Assembly (NCBI GenBank): GCA_963809695.1
Contig: CAWEKI010000007.1
Location: forward strand, 608,049 to 672,048
Length of the DNA: 64,000 bases
Source: JAGDMJ01 sp963809695
GTDB lineage: Bacteria > Bacteroidota > Ignavibacteria > UBA10030 > UBA6906
Direction of reading: 5' to 3'
Part shown: positions 24,869 through 34,146 of the stretch, in pieces
Position numbering within the stretch: the stretch's first letter is position 1
Layout: the number at the start of each line of letters is the position of its first letter
The notes under the pieces: generated by a model
Seen by the model: only the letters and a program-made list of their open reading frames with translations
Told to the model about the DNA's origin: nothing
Database searches by the model: none
Program-made: the position numbers and the translations under genes

Positions 24869-25399
24869 ATGCCCTATATTTTTGATCAATTTGGCCAGAA
24901 ACAGGAAGTGAGCACAAGCGCTTTCTATATCACAGGCCTGGTCGATCGTCTGTTTGACGACATGCTCGAGATTCTGGGGGGCAGAATCGAAGTGCCGGAT
25001 TTCCGCCGAAACTGGTATCAGCTCGTAGCATTTATCCTCTTTGTGATTCGGCTGGCTCATTTTCGCGCTCAACAGGAGATTCACGCCGAAATTCAATCAT
25101 ATATCTCCGATCAAACCAATCCTGACAGCTATTTGAACACTTTCAACAACCCGGAGTACGATACCCTTCGGCGCTACGAGTCTGCGTGGCTTGCCGATGC
25201 CGTGGCCGATGCCTACAACAGCTACTGGAATTTGTTCACCCAGGGCAACAACGATGGCGTAGATCCTTCATACGCGATCAACCAATATCTTGGCAAGATG
25301 CTCACTGCGGAGAGCAATGATGAATGCAACCTCCATGGCGCGTTCGATTTCCTCGAGAAGAAGTTCGCCAATGGCGAGCTAAAGCTATTCCAGGTCTAG
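24869..25399 (+). CDS. Hypothetical protein (176 aa)
   Basis: Starts at ATG 24869 with AGGAGG 8 bases upstream, which rules out the TTG in frame at 24830. The protein is soluble and largely helical (TGLVDRLFDDMLEILGGRIE, WYQLVAFILFVIRLAHF, ESAWLADAVADAYNSYWNLF). There is no signal peptide and no motif I recognise. It stands alone between the permease and the sensor kinase. Confidence 0.75.
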   Translation: MPYIFDQFGQKQEVSTSAFYITGLVDRLFDDMLEILGGRIEVPDFRRNWYQLVAFILFVIRLAHFRAQQEIHAEIQSYISDQTNPDSYLNTFNNPEYDTLRRYESAWLADAVADAYNSYWNLFTQGNNDGVDPSYAINQYLGKMLTAESNDECNLHGAFDFLEKKFANGELKLFQV

Positions 25400-25659
25400 G
25401 TTAATCTAGAGGTCAACCATGGAAATCAAGTAACATAAGGTCACGTGCATATCAGAAAAGGCCACCTCAAGAAACCAGGGCGGCATTTTAGCTTTCTAAC
25501 GTGGATCGGATCGAGCCGAAGTTTCCGGGCTGCCAGATGGAAGACCTGGGTGACGTCTTCCCTGGCTTTCGCGGGAATCAGCACTTTGTAACCATGCCTG
25601 CAAAAGGAGGAGCGCATTCCTGGCAGAGAATTCCTGTATTTGCGTGACCCAATCACGTT

Positions 25660-28248
25660 TTGGATATTCATTGCAGGCCGACACTTGCTCCGGAGTACCT
25701 TGACTCGTATCTTAGTGCAGACAAATGTTTAAAGGAAAGGCAACTACTGTTCGGGCTGCGCAAAATATTCCCCCGCCTGCAAATCCGCGCAAAACTCCTC
25801 ATTGCATTTGTGGGGCTCTCTGTACTGCCCGTGCTTTTCGTGGGCTCGTACGGAATCTATGAAAACATCGGTGCAACCGAGCGCATCGCATTGGAGAACC
25901 TGACGCACGACGTGAGCACCACTCGCGGGCGTGCTTCGAACTTCCTCGCCAACGTGGAGGGAGACCTCCGGGTCCTGCTGAACTCCACGGACATGCAACG
26001 GTATGTCAGCTCTTTCGACAATGGCGATCGTCAGGCACGTGACATGCGGCTCCGCCAGCTCACGGAAGAGCTGCTCGCGTTTGCCCGGACGAAAGGCATC
26101 TATTATCAGTTCCGCGTTGTCGGCGAAGACCGAGAAGAAGCACTTCGCATTGAGTCGGAAGACATTCTCGATTCGGTACCCCACTTTTCAAGCCTCCCCC
26201 CTTCCCAACTGCGCCACGAACGGGAATCCTACTATTTTCTCCTAACGGACAGTCTCCTCCGGGGCGAGATTGTGTTTTCGCCGGTCGAGCTTGTCTATCG
26301 AGGCAACCAGCGGCTTCCCATCCTCAGTTTTGCCTCGCCACTCTACGGTTCCACCGGCCGTGTCGGATTGCTAATTGCCAATGTTTTTGCCGGGTATCTT
26401 TTCAACGAGCTGGAAGCCCAGCGGAATCTGGGAATGAATGAGAAGGTTGTGCTCGTCAGCAGCGATGGACACTACCTATACAATTCCGACGAGCGAGGCG
26501 ACTGGAATCGGCTGATCGCACTGGGGCAGGAGGACAATCTTCAAAAAGATTACCCGCTGTCGCTCGCCCGGACCATTCTCTCCGGAGGCGAGGGAATCAT
26601 CTCGGGGGAGAACGATGAGATCATAGGCTACGCCCCTCTCCTCCCTACGCTCAGGCCGGCATCGAAGGACGAATCGGGGCCGCAGTTTACGACCTCGCTC
26701 TTTATCTTTGAGAGCGTTCCACGCGCAAGCATCACACGGGATGCGCGCGCATCTGCGACCACGTTTATGGGGTTCCTGATTCTCTTCTTTGGGGCCGCCC
26801 TTGCGCTCGGGCTCCTTGCCACACGACAATTCACCCGGCCCATCGCGGAGCTCCGACATGGCGCCGAGATCATTTCTCGTGGCAATTACCGCCATCGTCT
26901 CAACGTGGACACCGGAGACGAGATTGAGACCCTCGCACGCCAGTTCAACGTCATGGCAGCTTCACTGGAAGAACACGATCGCGAGATTCAGGAACACCGC
27001 ACCCACCTGGAAGAGATGGTGGATTATCGCACCCGGGAGCTGACGGAGAAAAAGAGCAGGCTGCAGGTCATTCTTGACAATGTGCCAAGCGCGTTTGTCA
27101 TGCTTGATGGGAACGGCCGCATCCAGACTGCGAGCGCCGCCTTCACCTCCATCACGGGACTGAGCCTCGCGGATGTGGTCGGCAAGGAGAGCAGCAGCGT
27201 GTTCTGCGGTACCGGTCTGTGCCAGTTGGCCGATATCCCGGAAACGGTCGTGCCGAACAAGATCGAGAGCCACGTTGACCGGGCGGTAGATAAGAACGGA
27301 ACAGAGAAGTTCCTCGAGCATATGACGATTCCCATCGCTGAAGACGGGCAGGTCACTGTAATCCTTCAGATCATCACAGACATTACGAAACGGAAGCGCA
27401 TCGAGGAACACCTGATCCATTCCGAGAAACTGATGGCTACGGGGGAAATGGCTGCTATTATCGCGCACGGGTTCCGGAATTCTCTGACCTCGATCAAGAT
27501 GATCCTGCAACTACAGCAGGAGTCAAAACGACTGGGGGTTCCAGGAAAGCGATCGCTCACGGTGGCACTTGATTCCATCAGCCGGATGGAGAACGTGGTG
27601 CAGGAGTTGCTGGACTTTGCACGGCCGTCACCAATGGTATTCGCTCTGGTGGAACTGAACTCTCTGGTGGAACAGGCCCTCGCGCTGCTCCTGCCACGGC
27701 TGAAGGTGCATCATGTCTCCGTGCGGAAAAGCCTTGATCCGCGCATTGCTCCTTTGATGCTTGACGGGGCGCAGGTCCGCGAGGCCGTCATGAATCTCAT
27801 GTTGAACGCTCTCCAGGCGATCGAAAGCAGAACCGTGGCAAAAAAAGGGCAAATTGCCCTGAGCACGAAGCGCACCGTCCTGTCAAAGACCTTGCGTGAT
27901 TATCCGGGGCCTGCAATGGCCGAGGAACGTGAAGGGTGGGAACAATCGAACGGACGGGAAATTGTACTGCGTAAAGGGCGGGAATGCGCAGTTGTCACCG
28001 TCACCGACAACGGGCCGGGCATTGATCGCGCGACGATGCGCAGGATTCTTGATCCGTTCTTCACGACAAAGACAAACGGGACAGGCCTGGGCTTGCCGAT
28101 GGTGAAGCGTTGCGTGAACGCCCACGGCGGTATCTTCCTGGCAAGCAGCAGGAAAGGCAACGGCGCAACATTTGAAATCATTCTTCCGCTTCATGCCGAT
28201 ATCATAGCCGGCTCGACGGGTTCCCCGGCGTCCGGAGGGAAGCCATGA
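25660..28248 (+). CDS. Membrane sensor histidine kinase (NtrB-like; extracellular sensor, HAMP, PAS)
   Basis: About 830-862 residues. Order: membrane helix (KLLIAFVGLSVLPVLFVGSY), a long extracytoplasmic sensor of Cache type, second helix near residue 370, HAMP (RPIAELRHGAEIISRGNYRH), PAS domain, HisKA with the H-box AHGFRNSLTSIKM, and HATPase_c (NLMLNALQAIE, DNGPGI, GTGLGLPMV). The acidic residue after the His is replaced by Gly, a variant known in NtrB-like kinases. The start is unclear: the first in-frame start codon is TTG 25660 without a ribosome-binding site; CTG 25747 follows AAAGGAAAGG; the nearby ATG 25724 is out of frame. It overlaps the NtrC-like gene by ATGA. Confidence 0.9.
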   Translation: MDIHCRPTLAPEYLDSYLSADKCLKERQLLFGLRKIFPRLQIRAKLLIAFVGLSVLPVLFVGSYGIYENIGATERIALENLTHDVSTTRGRASNFLANVEGDLRVLLNSTDMQRYVSSFDNGDRQARDMRLRQLTEELLAFARTKGIYYQFRVVGEDREEALRIESEDILDSVPHFSSLPPSQLRHERESYYFLLTDSLLRGEIVFSPVELVYRGNQRLPILSFASPLYGSTGRVGLLIANVFAGYLFNELEAQRNLGMNEKVVLVSSDGHYLYNSDERGDWNRLIALGQEDNLQKDYPLSLARTILSGGEGIISGENDEIIGYAPLLPTLRPASKDESGPQFTTSLFIFESVPRASITRDARASATTFMGFLILFFGAALALGLLATRQFTRPIAELRHGAEIISRGNYRHRLNVDTGDEIETLARQFNVMAASLEEHDREIQEHRTHLEEMVDYRTRELTEKKSRLQVILDNVPSAFVMLDGNGRIQTASAAFTSITGLSLADVVGKESSSVFCGTGLCQLADIPETVVPNKIESHVDRAVDKNGTEKFLEHMTIPIAEDGQVTVILQIITDITKRKRIEEHLIHSEKLMATGEMAAIIAHGFRNSLTSIKMILQLQQESKRLGVPGKRSLTVALDSISRMENVVQELLDFARPSPMVFALVELNSLVEQALALLLPRLKVHHVSVRKSLDPRIAPLMLDGAQVREAVMNLMLNALQAIESRTVAKKGQIALSTKRTVLSKTLRDYPGPAMAEEREGWEQSNGREIVLRKGRECAVVTVTDNGPGIDRATMRRILDPFFTTKTNGTGLGLPMVKRCVNAHGGIFLASSRKGNGATFEIILPLHADIIAGSTGSPASGGKP

Positions 28249-29654
28249 AGGCTGAACGCGCGAAGCTCCTGATTGTTGACGATGACGAGAAGATCCTCTT
28301 CGCGTTTCAGGAAATGTTCAAGAAAGACGGCTACGACACGATCGTCGCGCGGGACGGAGAAGAGGCGTTGGACAAGGTGAAAACGTCACATCCTTCCGCC
28401 GTCATCATGGATATCACGATGCCGAAGCTTGACGGACTGCAGGCTCTCCAGGCAATCAGAGAGCGGAGCGCCTCCACGCCTGTCATCCTCGTCACGGGAT
28501 TTGGGACAATGCAGACTGCGATCAAGGCCATGCAGATGGGAGCGTTCGAATATCTGACAAAGCCGCTTGATATCGGTACCGTTCGCGAGGTTGTCCGGCG
28601 AGCCCTCTCGAGCGGTGAGTCCGGGGAGACACAGAACCAGGTAAGTTTCAACACGCAGACCGTGAGCCGGTATGAGTTCGTTGGCCGGTCGCCACAGATC
28701 CAGGCGGTGTACAAATTGATCGGTTCAATCTCGACCACTCCAAACCATACCTCCGTGCTTATCCTAGGCGAAAGCGGGACTGGCAAAGAACTCGTCGCCC
28801 GCGCGATCCATGCCAACAGCCCTGCCGCCCAGGAGCCATTCATTGCGATCAATTGCACCGCGCTCCCCGATACGCTCCTCGAATCAGAGCTGTTCGGCTA
28901 CGAAAAGGGCGCGTTCACCGGTGCAGGAGAACGCAAGCTTGGTAAGTTTGACGTTGCAGCCCGGGGGACGATTTTTCTGGACGAGATCGGAAATCTCACG
29001 CCGCACCTCCAGCAGAAACTTCTTCGTGTCCTCCAGGAACGGGAGTTCGAACGCCTGGGTGGCAATGAGACCCGCCGTGTCGAGGCGCGGTTCATTGCCG
29101 CGACAAACCAGGATCTGGCCGCAGGAGTCAAGCAAAAGGCCTTCAGGGAAGATTTGTTCTTCCGCTTGAACGTGGCGACCATACGGCTCTCACCCCTGAG
29201 GGAACGGGGCGAGGATATCCCGCTCCTTGCCCGGCACTTCCTGATGAAGTACAACGAGCAGCTGAAGAAAAGAGTCCGTGCCTTCTCGGATGAGTCCATG
29301 AAATTGCTTCAGAGCTACTGGTATCCCGGAAATGTCCGGGAGCTTGAAAACATTATTGAGCGCGGGGTCATGTTGACGAAGGGAGAAGTGATGCTGCCTG
29401 ATGCCTTGGGAGAGCTCCAGGCACAACCCCTCACCCATACCATTGCACTGCCTCTCGTAAGCCCGGTGTTCAGCACGGCGCGACTCCACGTCGTTGGCTT
29501 GTTTGAAAAACAGTTTCTCTCTCATCAATTGTCGGTCTTCCACGGCAACGTCACAGCAGCCGCGCGAGCGTCGAAGATGACCCGCCAGAATTTCCAGCGT
29601 CTCATGAAGAAGTACGGTGTGGAATCTTCCGCGTTCAAATCGGAACCGAAGTAA
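28245..29654 (+). CDS. Sigma-54-dependent response regulator (NtrC family)
   Basis: 469 residues: receiver domain with phosphoacceptor Asp56 in VIMDITMPKLDG and Lys in YLTKPL; AAA+ domain with Walker A GESGTGKE near 175-182 and the sigma-54-contacting GAFTGA loop near 222-227; C-terminal Fis-type helix-turn-helix (NVTAAARASKMTRQNFQRLM). It is the partner of the overlapping kinase and should activate sigma-54 promoters. A candidate target lies 170-180 bases downstream, before the lone receiver gene and the electron-transfer genes. Confidence 0.96.
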   Translation: MKAERAKLLIVDDDEKILFAFQEMFKKDGYDTIVARDGEEALDKVKTSHPSAVIMDITMPKLDGLQALQAIRERSASTPVILVTGFGTMQTAIKAMQMGAFEYLTKPLDIGTVREVVRRALSSGESGETQNQVSFNTQTVSRYEFVGRSPQIQAVYKLIGSISTTPNHTSVLILGESGTGKELVARAIHANSPAAQEPFIAINCTALPDTLLESELFGYEKGAFTGAGERKLGKFDVAARGTIFLDEIGNLTPHLQQKLLRVLQEREFERLGGNETRRVEARFIAATNQDLAAGVKQKAFREDLFFRLNVATIRLSPLRERGEDIPLLARHFLMKYNEQLKKRVRAFSDESMKLLQSYWYPGNVRELENIIERGVMLTKGEVMLPDALGELQAQPLTHTIALPLVSPVFSTARLHVVGLFEKQFLSHQLSVFHGNVTAAARASKMTRQNFQRLMKKYGVESSAFKSEPK

Positions 29655-29703
29655 CCTCTCACTATTTGCCTGCGTTTCTCTTATTGCGGCAGATGCCCCC
29701 TGC

Positions 29704-29717
29704 CAACGTCCACGTTG
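29704..29717. promoter_or_regulatory. 14-bp dyad, candidate enhancer site for the NtrC-like activator
   Basis: CAACGT-CC-ACGTTG is a perfect inverted repeat. It lies about 105-120 bases upstream of the sigma-54-like element at 29822, the distance usual for bEBP enhancers. Identity of the bound protein is inference. Confidence 0.4.
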
Positions 29718-29821
29718 CACTCTGCCAAGAATTGTTTGACACTTTCCACCATCCCCCGTTCCTCCTGCTCCCCACGTGCCCTTATCCTGCCAATTTTCAG
29801 TGATTCTTGACCCGGCCCCCG

Positions 29822-29838
29822 TTGGCATCCCTCTTGAC
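29822..29838 (+). promoter_or_regulatory. Candidate sigma-54 (-24/-12) promoter
   Basis: TTGGCAT-CCCTC-TTGAC has GG at -24 and TTG before -12 in the exact consensus spacing; only the C of the -12 GC is replaced by A. It precedes the ATG at 29872 by 33 bases and lies just after the NtrC-family gene. Confidence 0.5.
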
Positions 29839-29871
29839 ATGTTTTTGAGTGACGAATAAGAGGTATAGGTG

Positions 29872-30249
29872 ATGGCGCGTCAGCCACGGGTCCTGATCGT
29901 TGACGACGATGAGAATATTGTCTCTGCCTTTGAAGAGTTCCTGGCCAAGGAACACTGCACGGTGATTTCTGCGTCGGGAGCCGAGGACGCCTTTTCCATA
30001 CTTTCTCACACAACTGTGAATCTGGTCATTACGGACATCCGGATGCGGTGGCAGTCAGGAGTCACGTTGCTCATGAAAATCAAGCAGTTCAACCCGGCGC
30101 TTCCTGTCATTGTTATCACGGGGTATCCAAGCCTCGTTTCTGAGCCAGACGTTCGGCATTACGGGGCCGAATATTTCCTCGTCAAGCCGCTCGAACTCGA
30201 TCAGTTGCGGAATGCTGTCAGAGATTGCCTGAATCGGAAGAACATGTAA
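29872..30249 (+). CDS. Single-domain response regulator (receiver only)
   Basis: 125 residues from ATG 29872, preceded by AGAGGT; a GTG one codon earlier also fits. It is a complete CheY-like receiver: acidic pocket in VDDDEN, phosphoacceptor Asp in VITDIRMR, Thr in VIVITGYPS and Lys in YFLVKPL. There is no output domain. It sits between the kinase/NtrC-like pair and the cytochrome genes, 33 bases before the Cyc2-like gene, so it may be a phosphate sink or a connector for the same pathway. Confidence 0.93.
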   Translation: MARQPRVLIVDDDENIVSAFEEFLAKEHCTVISASGAEDAFSILSHTTVNLVITDIRMRWQSGVTLLMKIKQFNPALPVIVITGYPSLVSEPDVRHYGAEYFLVKPLELDQLRNAVRDCLNRKNM

Positions 30250-30282
30250 TCATATCCCATCCACAAGCCAACGGATCCTACC

Positions 30283-31602
30283 ATGAGACGCATCGTGCCC
30301 GCCCTTCTTCTCATAGCTGCGTTCCTGCTGCTCGGAACGGTCCCGTCATACAGTATCCCCGCGTTTGCCCGCAAATACAAGACAAGTTGCATGACCTGCC
30401 ATAACGGGTTCCCAAAGCTCAACGCGTTCGGCGAGGCGTTCCGCCGCAACGGGTACCAATTCCCGGCTGGAACCGATCCGGAAGTTATCAAGGAAGACCC
30501 TGTCAGCCTTGGCAGCGATGGTAACAAGAAAGCCTTTCCGGAAGCGATCTGGCCGGGAAGCATTCCCGGGACTTCTCCCATCTCCATCTTCCTGAATGGG
30601 GAGATGGATTATAATCCGAAGGAGGATCCTCGCTTTACCTTTGGCGGCCTCGGAAGCAGCATCGAGGCGGTCGCGGGAGGCACACTGGGCGAAGATGTGT
30701 CGTTCTGGGGGCAATTCGCGCTGAATGCAGATGGGTCAACTGAGCTCAACAGAATCTTCATGATCTTCAGCAATCTCATTGGCGACAACTTCGCGCTGAA
30801 CATGCGCGTGGGCGTCCTTGAGCCGAGCCTGTTCTCCTTCTCGACCCATCGTGCGTGGCTGGAAGGATACTGGTTGACAACACGCCCGTTGAGCGACGCA
30901 CCGGGCGATATGGGATGGACCATCGAGGAGACACAGAAGGGCATTGAACTCAATGGAATGGCCATGAGCCGGTTCGGGTGGAGCGCAGGTATCGTGGAGG
31001 GTTTCGGACCGGCTCATGCCGATAAGGACTACTATCTGCATGCCACGTACAAGTTCGGCGGAATGCCTCTCGACGGTGTCGTGGCGGGGAGTGCGGCCTC
31101 AGCAAGCGGTACGATGCCATACATCGACAATTCCTTCACGATCGGTGTATTTGGGTACTGGGGGAATGCATCGCTCGGTCCTGACCCTGAAGGCCTCACT
31201 CCGGACAACACGTTCGGCATGGTTGGAGGGGACCTCAATATTTTCTATGACCGCTTCAATCTGTTCGGGGGCGTCGCTGTCCGGCATGATGGTCAGCCCT
31301 ATCTGGCCGGGCCCGGGATCGGGATTAATTCCACAGTCTTGTTCGCTGAAGTGGATGTCACTGTGTTCCCCTGGCTGCTTCCCGGCATTCGCTATGAATC
31401 GTGGAACGGGCAGGCGCTCGACCCGGTAACACCCGGAGCGACCCTCTCATATACCGACAGCCAGGTCGTTCCCGGCATCGCCTTTCTGATCCGGCCCAAC
31501 GTGAAGGTCACTCTGCGTGGCGCCTTCTCAACAAACTTCGCCAACGGCGACACAAATCTACAGCCGGGCCAAGTGGCTGCCATGCTGACCCTCGGGATGT
31601 AG
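30283..31602 (+). CDS. Cyc2-like fused monohaem cytochrome c / outer-membrane porin
   Basis: 439 residues. A signal peptide (RRIVPALLLIAAFLLLGTVPS) is followed by IPAFARKYKTSCMTCHNGFP with a single haem site C36-x-x-C-H40, then KLNAFGEAFRRNGYQFP. This is the layout of the Cyc2 family, in which a small N-terminal cytochrome plugs a barrel of about 16 strands: PxFAR, CxxCH, then a P-L-x-x-F-G-x-x-F-x-x-x-G-Y motif. The rest is rich in beta strands (GEMDYNPKEDPRFTFGG, YYLHATYKFGGMPLDG, VKVTLRGAFSTNFANG). Cyc2 proteins move electrons across the outer membrane, best known from Fe(II) oxidation; the donor here is not shown by the sequence. First gene of the electron-transfer unit. Confidence 0.72.
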   Translation: MRRIVPALLLIAAFLLLGTVPSYSIPAFARKYKTSCMTCHNGFPKLNAFGEAFRRNGYQFPAGTDPEVIKEDPVSLGSDGNKKAFPEAIWPGSIPGTSPISIFLNGEMDYNPKEDPRFTFGGLGSSIEAVAGGTLGEDVSFWGQFALNADGSTELNRIFMIFSNLIGDNFALNMRVGVLEPSLFSFSTHRAWLEGYWLTTRPLSDAPGDMGWTIEETQKGIELNGMAMSRFGWSAGIVEGFGPAHADKDYYLHATYKFGGMPLDGVVAGSAASASGTMPYIDNSFTIGVFGYWGNASLGPDPEGLTPDNTFGMVGGDLNIFYDRFNLFGGVAVRHDGQPYLAGPGIGINSTVLFAEVDVTVFPWLLPGIRYESWNGQALDPVTPGATLSYTDSQVVPGIAFLIRPNVKVTLRGAFSTNFANGDTNLQPGQVAAMLTLGM

Positions 31603-31657
31603 TACTACACCGTGTTGATTCACGGCTCACAACTTAATCGTACGAAGGATGACTACT

Positions 31658-32257
31658 ATGAAATCTCTCCATGGTATACTGGTCGCCACGGTTATTCTGC
31701 TCGCGGGAATGCACAGTGCAAACGCAGGAGGTATCACGGGCATGGTGAAAGCCAAAGGCGTAAAGAATAGCGGCGATGCCATTGTCTATATCGATACGGT
31801 CCCCGGGAAGACGTTTCCCGCCCCAAAGGAACACGCGCGAATGGACCAGAAGAACCTGATGTTTGTCCCTCACGTTCTACCCGTTCTGGCCGGCACAACA
31901 GTGGATTTCTTCAATAGCGATGATGTCCTGCACAACGTTTTTTCGCCGGACAAATGCTGTGACAAGTTCAACCTTGGTTCGTGGCCGAAGGGGCAGTCGA
32001 AATCCTTTACGTTCAAACAGCCGGGGTGCGCCGCAACTCTGCTGTGCAATGTCCATCCTGAAATGGAAGGATATGTCTACGTTCTTGAGACGCCATACTA
32101 TGCGGTCAGTGCGAAAGATGGTAGCTACGAGATCAAGGATGTTCCGGCAGGAAAGTACACGCTGAAGATCTGGCATGCGAAGCTGAAGGGGCAGGAAGCG
32201 ACCGTCGATGTCCCCGCGAAGGGAAATGCTACTGTCGACTTTGAGATTCACAAATAG
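31658..32257 (+). CDS. Periplasmic blue-copper (cupredoxin-like) protein with C-terminal beta-sandwich
   Basis: 199 residues from ATG 31658 (AAGGA 8 bases upstream; an ATG at 31649 lies within that site). A signal peptide (LVATVILLAGMHSANAG) precedes a cupredoxin-like fold with type-1 copper ligands: His92 in VLHNVF and Cys130, His133, Met136 in LLCNVHPEM. The end (DGSYEIKDVPAGKYTLKIWH) is a carboxypeptidase-regulatory-like sandwich. It resembles the methylamine-utilisation-like cupredoxins found beside cytochromes. Placed between the Cyc2-like porin and the bc-type complex, it could be the periplasmic electron shuttle. Confidence 0.8.
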   Translation: MKSLHGILVATVILLAGMHSANAGGITGMVKAKGVKNSGDAIVYIDTVPGKTFPAPKEHARMDQKNLMFVPHVLPVLAGTTVDFFNSDDVLHNVFSPDKCCDKFNLGSWPKGQSKSFTFKQPGCAATLLCNVHPEMEGYVYVLETPYYAVSAKDGSYEIKDVPAGKYTLKIWHAKLKGQEATVDVPAKGNATVDFEIHK

Positions 32258-32274
32258 CCTGTGGACTTGACGCA

Positions 32275-34146
32275 ATGTTGGAGCAGATCAAATTTGTCGA
32301 CCTCGAATGGCTTGATGCAAATTTCCCGTGCATGGGGGCCTGCCCTGTGCACACGGAAGCGGGCCGATACGTTGGGCTGATTGAGGAGGGGCAATACAGG
32401 GAAGCCTATCGTGTCGCTCGCCGCCCGAATCCGTTTGCATCCATTTGCGGCCGCATTTGCGCTGCGCCCTGTGAGACCTCATGCCGCCGCGGGACACTCG
32501 ATCAACCGATCGCAATCCGAGCGCTTAAGCGGTTCGCATGCGAGCGCTTTGGTGTGGAAAGCATGGTTGACCTGGAACGGCTGAAGGAGGTCTTCGGCAC
32601 TTCCCTCAAGAAAAATGGCATGAAGGTAGCGGTGATCGGAGGTGGGCCGGCAGGGCTTTCATGTGCGCACGACCTGGCACTGCTCGGCTATGATGTCACT
32701 GTCTTCGAGTCACAGCCAGTTGCCGGCGGAATGCTGCGCCTTGGAATTCCCGAATACCGGCTCCCCCGCGAGCTCATACGGCTGGAGATCAATGCCATCC
32801 TGAGCCTCGGAGTGGAACTGAAACTCAACAGTGCGGTTGGCCGGGATTTCTCGATCTCTGAATTGAAGAACCAGGGGTTCAGGGCCGTTTTTGTGGCCGT
32901 GGGTGCGCATAAGAGCCGCGGCCTCGGCATTGATGGCGTGGAAAACGATGGCGTGTTGAAGGCTGTGGATTTCCTCTTGAATGTCAATCTTGGTTACCGC
33001 GTGGAGCTCGGCAGCAAGGTTGTCGTGGTCGGCGGAGGAAATGTCGCCATTGACGTCGCCAGGACCGCGGCCCGCCAGGAGAAGACTGACGTTGGCCATG
33101 TCACCGACGTGACCGAGGCGCTCGACGTGGCCCGGTCGGCAGTCCGCTTCGGGGCGAAAGAGGTCCATATGGTATGCCTGGAGGATTGGCACGAGATGCC
33201 AGCATCAAGGGAAGAAATTCATGACGCTCTTGAAGAACGGGTTCAAATCCATACGAGGAGAGGCCCTAACAGAATCCTCGCCAGGGACGGGAAGGTGGTG
33301 GGCTTTGAGACGGTTGCATGCACATCCGTCTTTGACAGTTCTGGGCGGTTCAACCCTCAGTTTGCCTCGGGGACCGAACAGATCCTGGAGGCCGACACCG
33401 TCATTCTTGCCATCGGCCAGACATCCGATCTCACCTGGGTGCGCCCCGAAGATGGTATTGAACTGACGCCGCGGAACACGATCAAAGTGGATCCAGGGAC
33501 GCTTGCCACGAGCGCGCCGGGAATATTTGCAGGCGGCGATGTGTCGTTCGGCCCCCGGAACGCCATCGATGCCATTGCGAATGGCAAAAAGGCGGCCCAA
33601 TCCATCGACGCATACCTGTCGCAACGGCCGGAAGTGAACATTGAGGTGGCCCTCACCGCACGAAATGCGGAAATCATCGTGGCAAACACGAAGACCTTCA
33701 GGCGGCCGTGGGGTTATGAACGGCTTAAGCGCGTTGCGGTCCCGGCACTGCCCATCGACCGGCGCATCGGGCTGGCCCAGATCGAGTTGGGATACAATGA
33801 AGAAGATGCCCGCCGTGAAGCAACCCGATGCCTGCACTGCTGGGAAAACACGATCTTCAACGAAGGGGGGGAAGAAACGGGAAGTGAGTGCATTCTCTGC
33901 GGCGGATGTGTCGACATCTGTCCGGAGAACTGCATCGATCTCGTCAGCCTCGACAGAGTCTATTCGGATGAGCCGCTCTCTTCGGCACTGAGCAGCCAAT
34001 ACGGCGCGGTTATTGGCGGTCGGAATGAAACGCAGACTGGTTCGGTCATGATCAAAGATGAAAACATCTGCATTCGGTGCGGGCTTTGCGCAATGCGATG
34101 TCCCGTCGGATGTATTACGATGGAAGGATATTATGGAAGGACCTGA
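32275..34146 (+). CDS. GltD/NfnB-like FAD-NAD(P) oxidoreductase with extra 2x[4Fe-4S] ferredoxin domain
   Basis: 623 residues. The N-terminal iron-sulfur domain has Cys19, Cys23, Cys58, Cys62, Cys66 and Cys70 (CMGACPVH, CGRICAAPCETSCRRG). The FAD site is GGGPAGLS (122-129) and the NAD(P) site VVGGGNVAIDVARTAA. Near the C-terminus are two ferredoxin motifs, CILCGGCVDICPENC and CIRCGLCAMRCPVGC. The flavoprotein resembles the small subunit of glutamate synthase and NfnB, but no glutamate synthase large subunit is near. Instead the Rieske gene overlaps its end by 14 bases. I infer a cytoplasmic NAD(P) module of the bc-type complex that follows. Confidence 0.88.
   Translation: MLEQIKFVDLEWLDANFPCMGACPVHTEAGRYVGLIEEGQYREAYRVARRPNPFASICGRICAAPCETSCRRGTLDQPIAIRALKRFACERFGVESMVDLERLKEVFGTSLKKNGMKVAVIGGGPAGLSCAHDLALLGYDVTVFESQPVAGGMLRLGIPEYRLPRELIRLEINAILSLGVELKLNSAVGRDFSISELKNQGFRAVFVAVGAHKSRGLGIDGVENDGVLKAVDFLLNVNLGYRVELGSKVVVVGGGNVAIDVARTAARQEKTDVGHVTDVTEALDVARSAVRFGAKEVHMVCLEDWHEMPASREEIHDALEERVQIHTRRGPNRILARDGKVVGFETVACTSVFDSSGRFNPQFASGTEQILEADTVILAIGQTSDLTWVRPEDGIELTPRNTIKVDPGTLATSAPGIFAGGDVSFGPRNAIDAIANGKKAAQSIDAYLSQRPEVNIEVALTARNAEIIVANTKTFRRPWGYERLKRVAVPALPIDRRIGLAQIELGYNEEDARREATRCLHCWENTIFNEGGEETGSECILCGGCVDICPENCIDLVSLDRVYSDEPLSSALSSQYGAVIGGRNETQTGSVMIKDENICIRCGLCAMRCPVGCITMEGYYGRT

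Noticed and set aside
25650..25676. Sigma-54 promoter before the sensor kinase (TTGG ... TTGCA)
   Set aside because: Spacing between GG and GC is one base short and the element lies inside the possible coding start.
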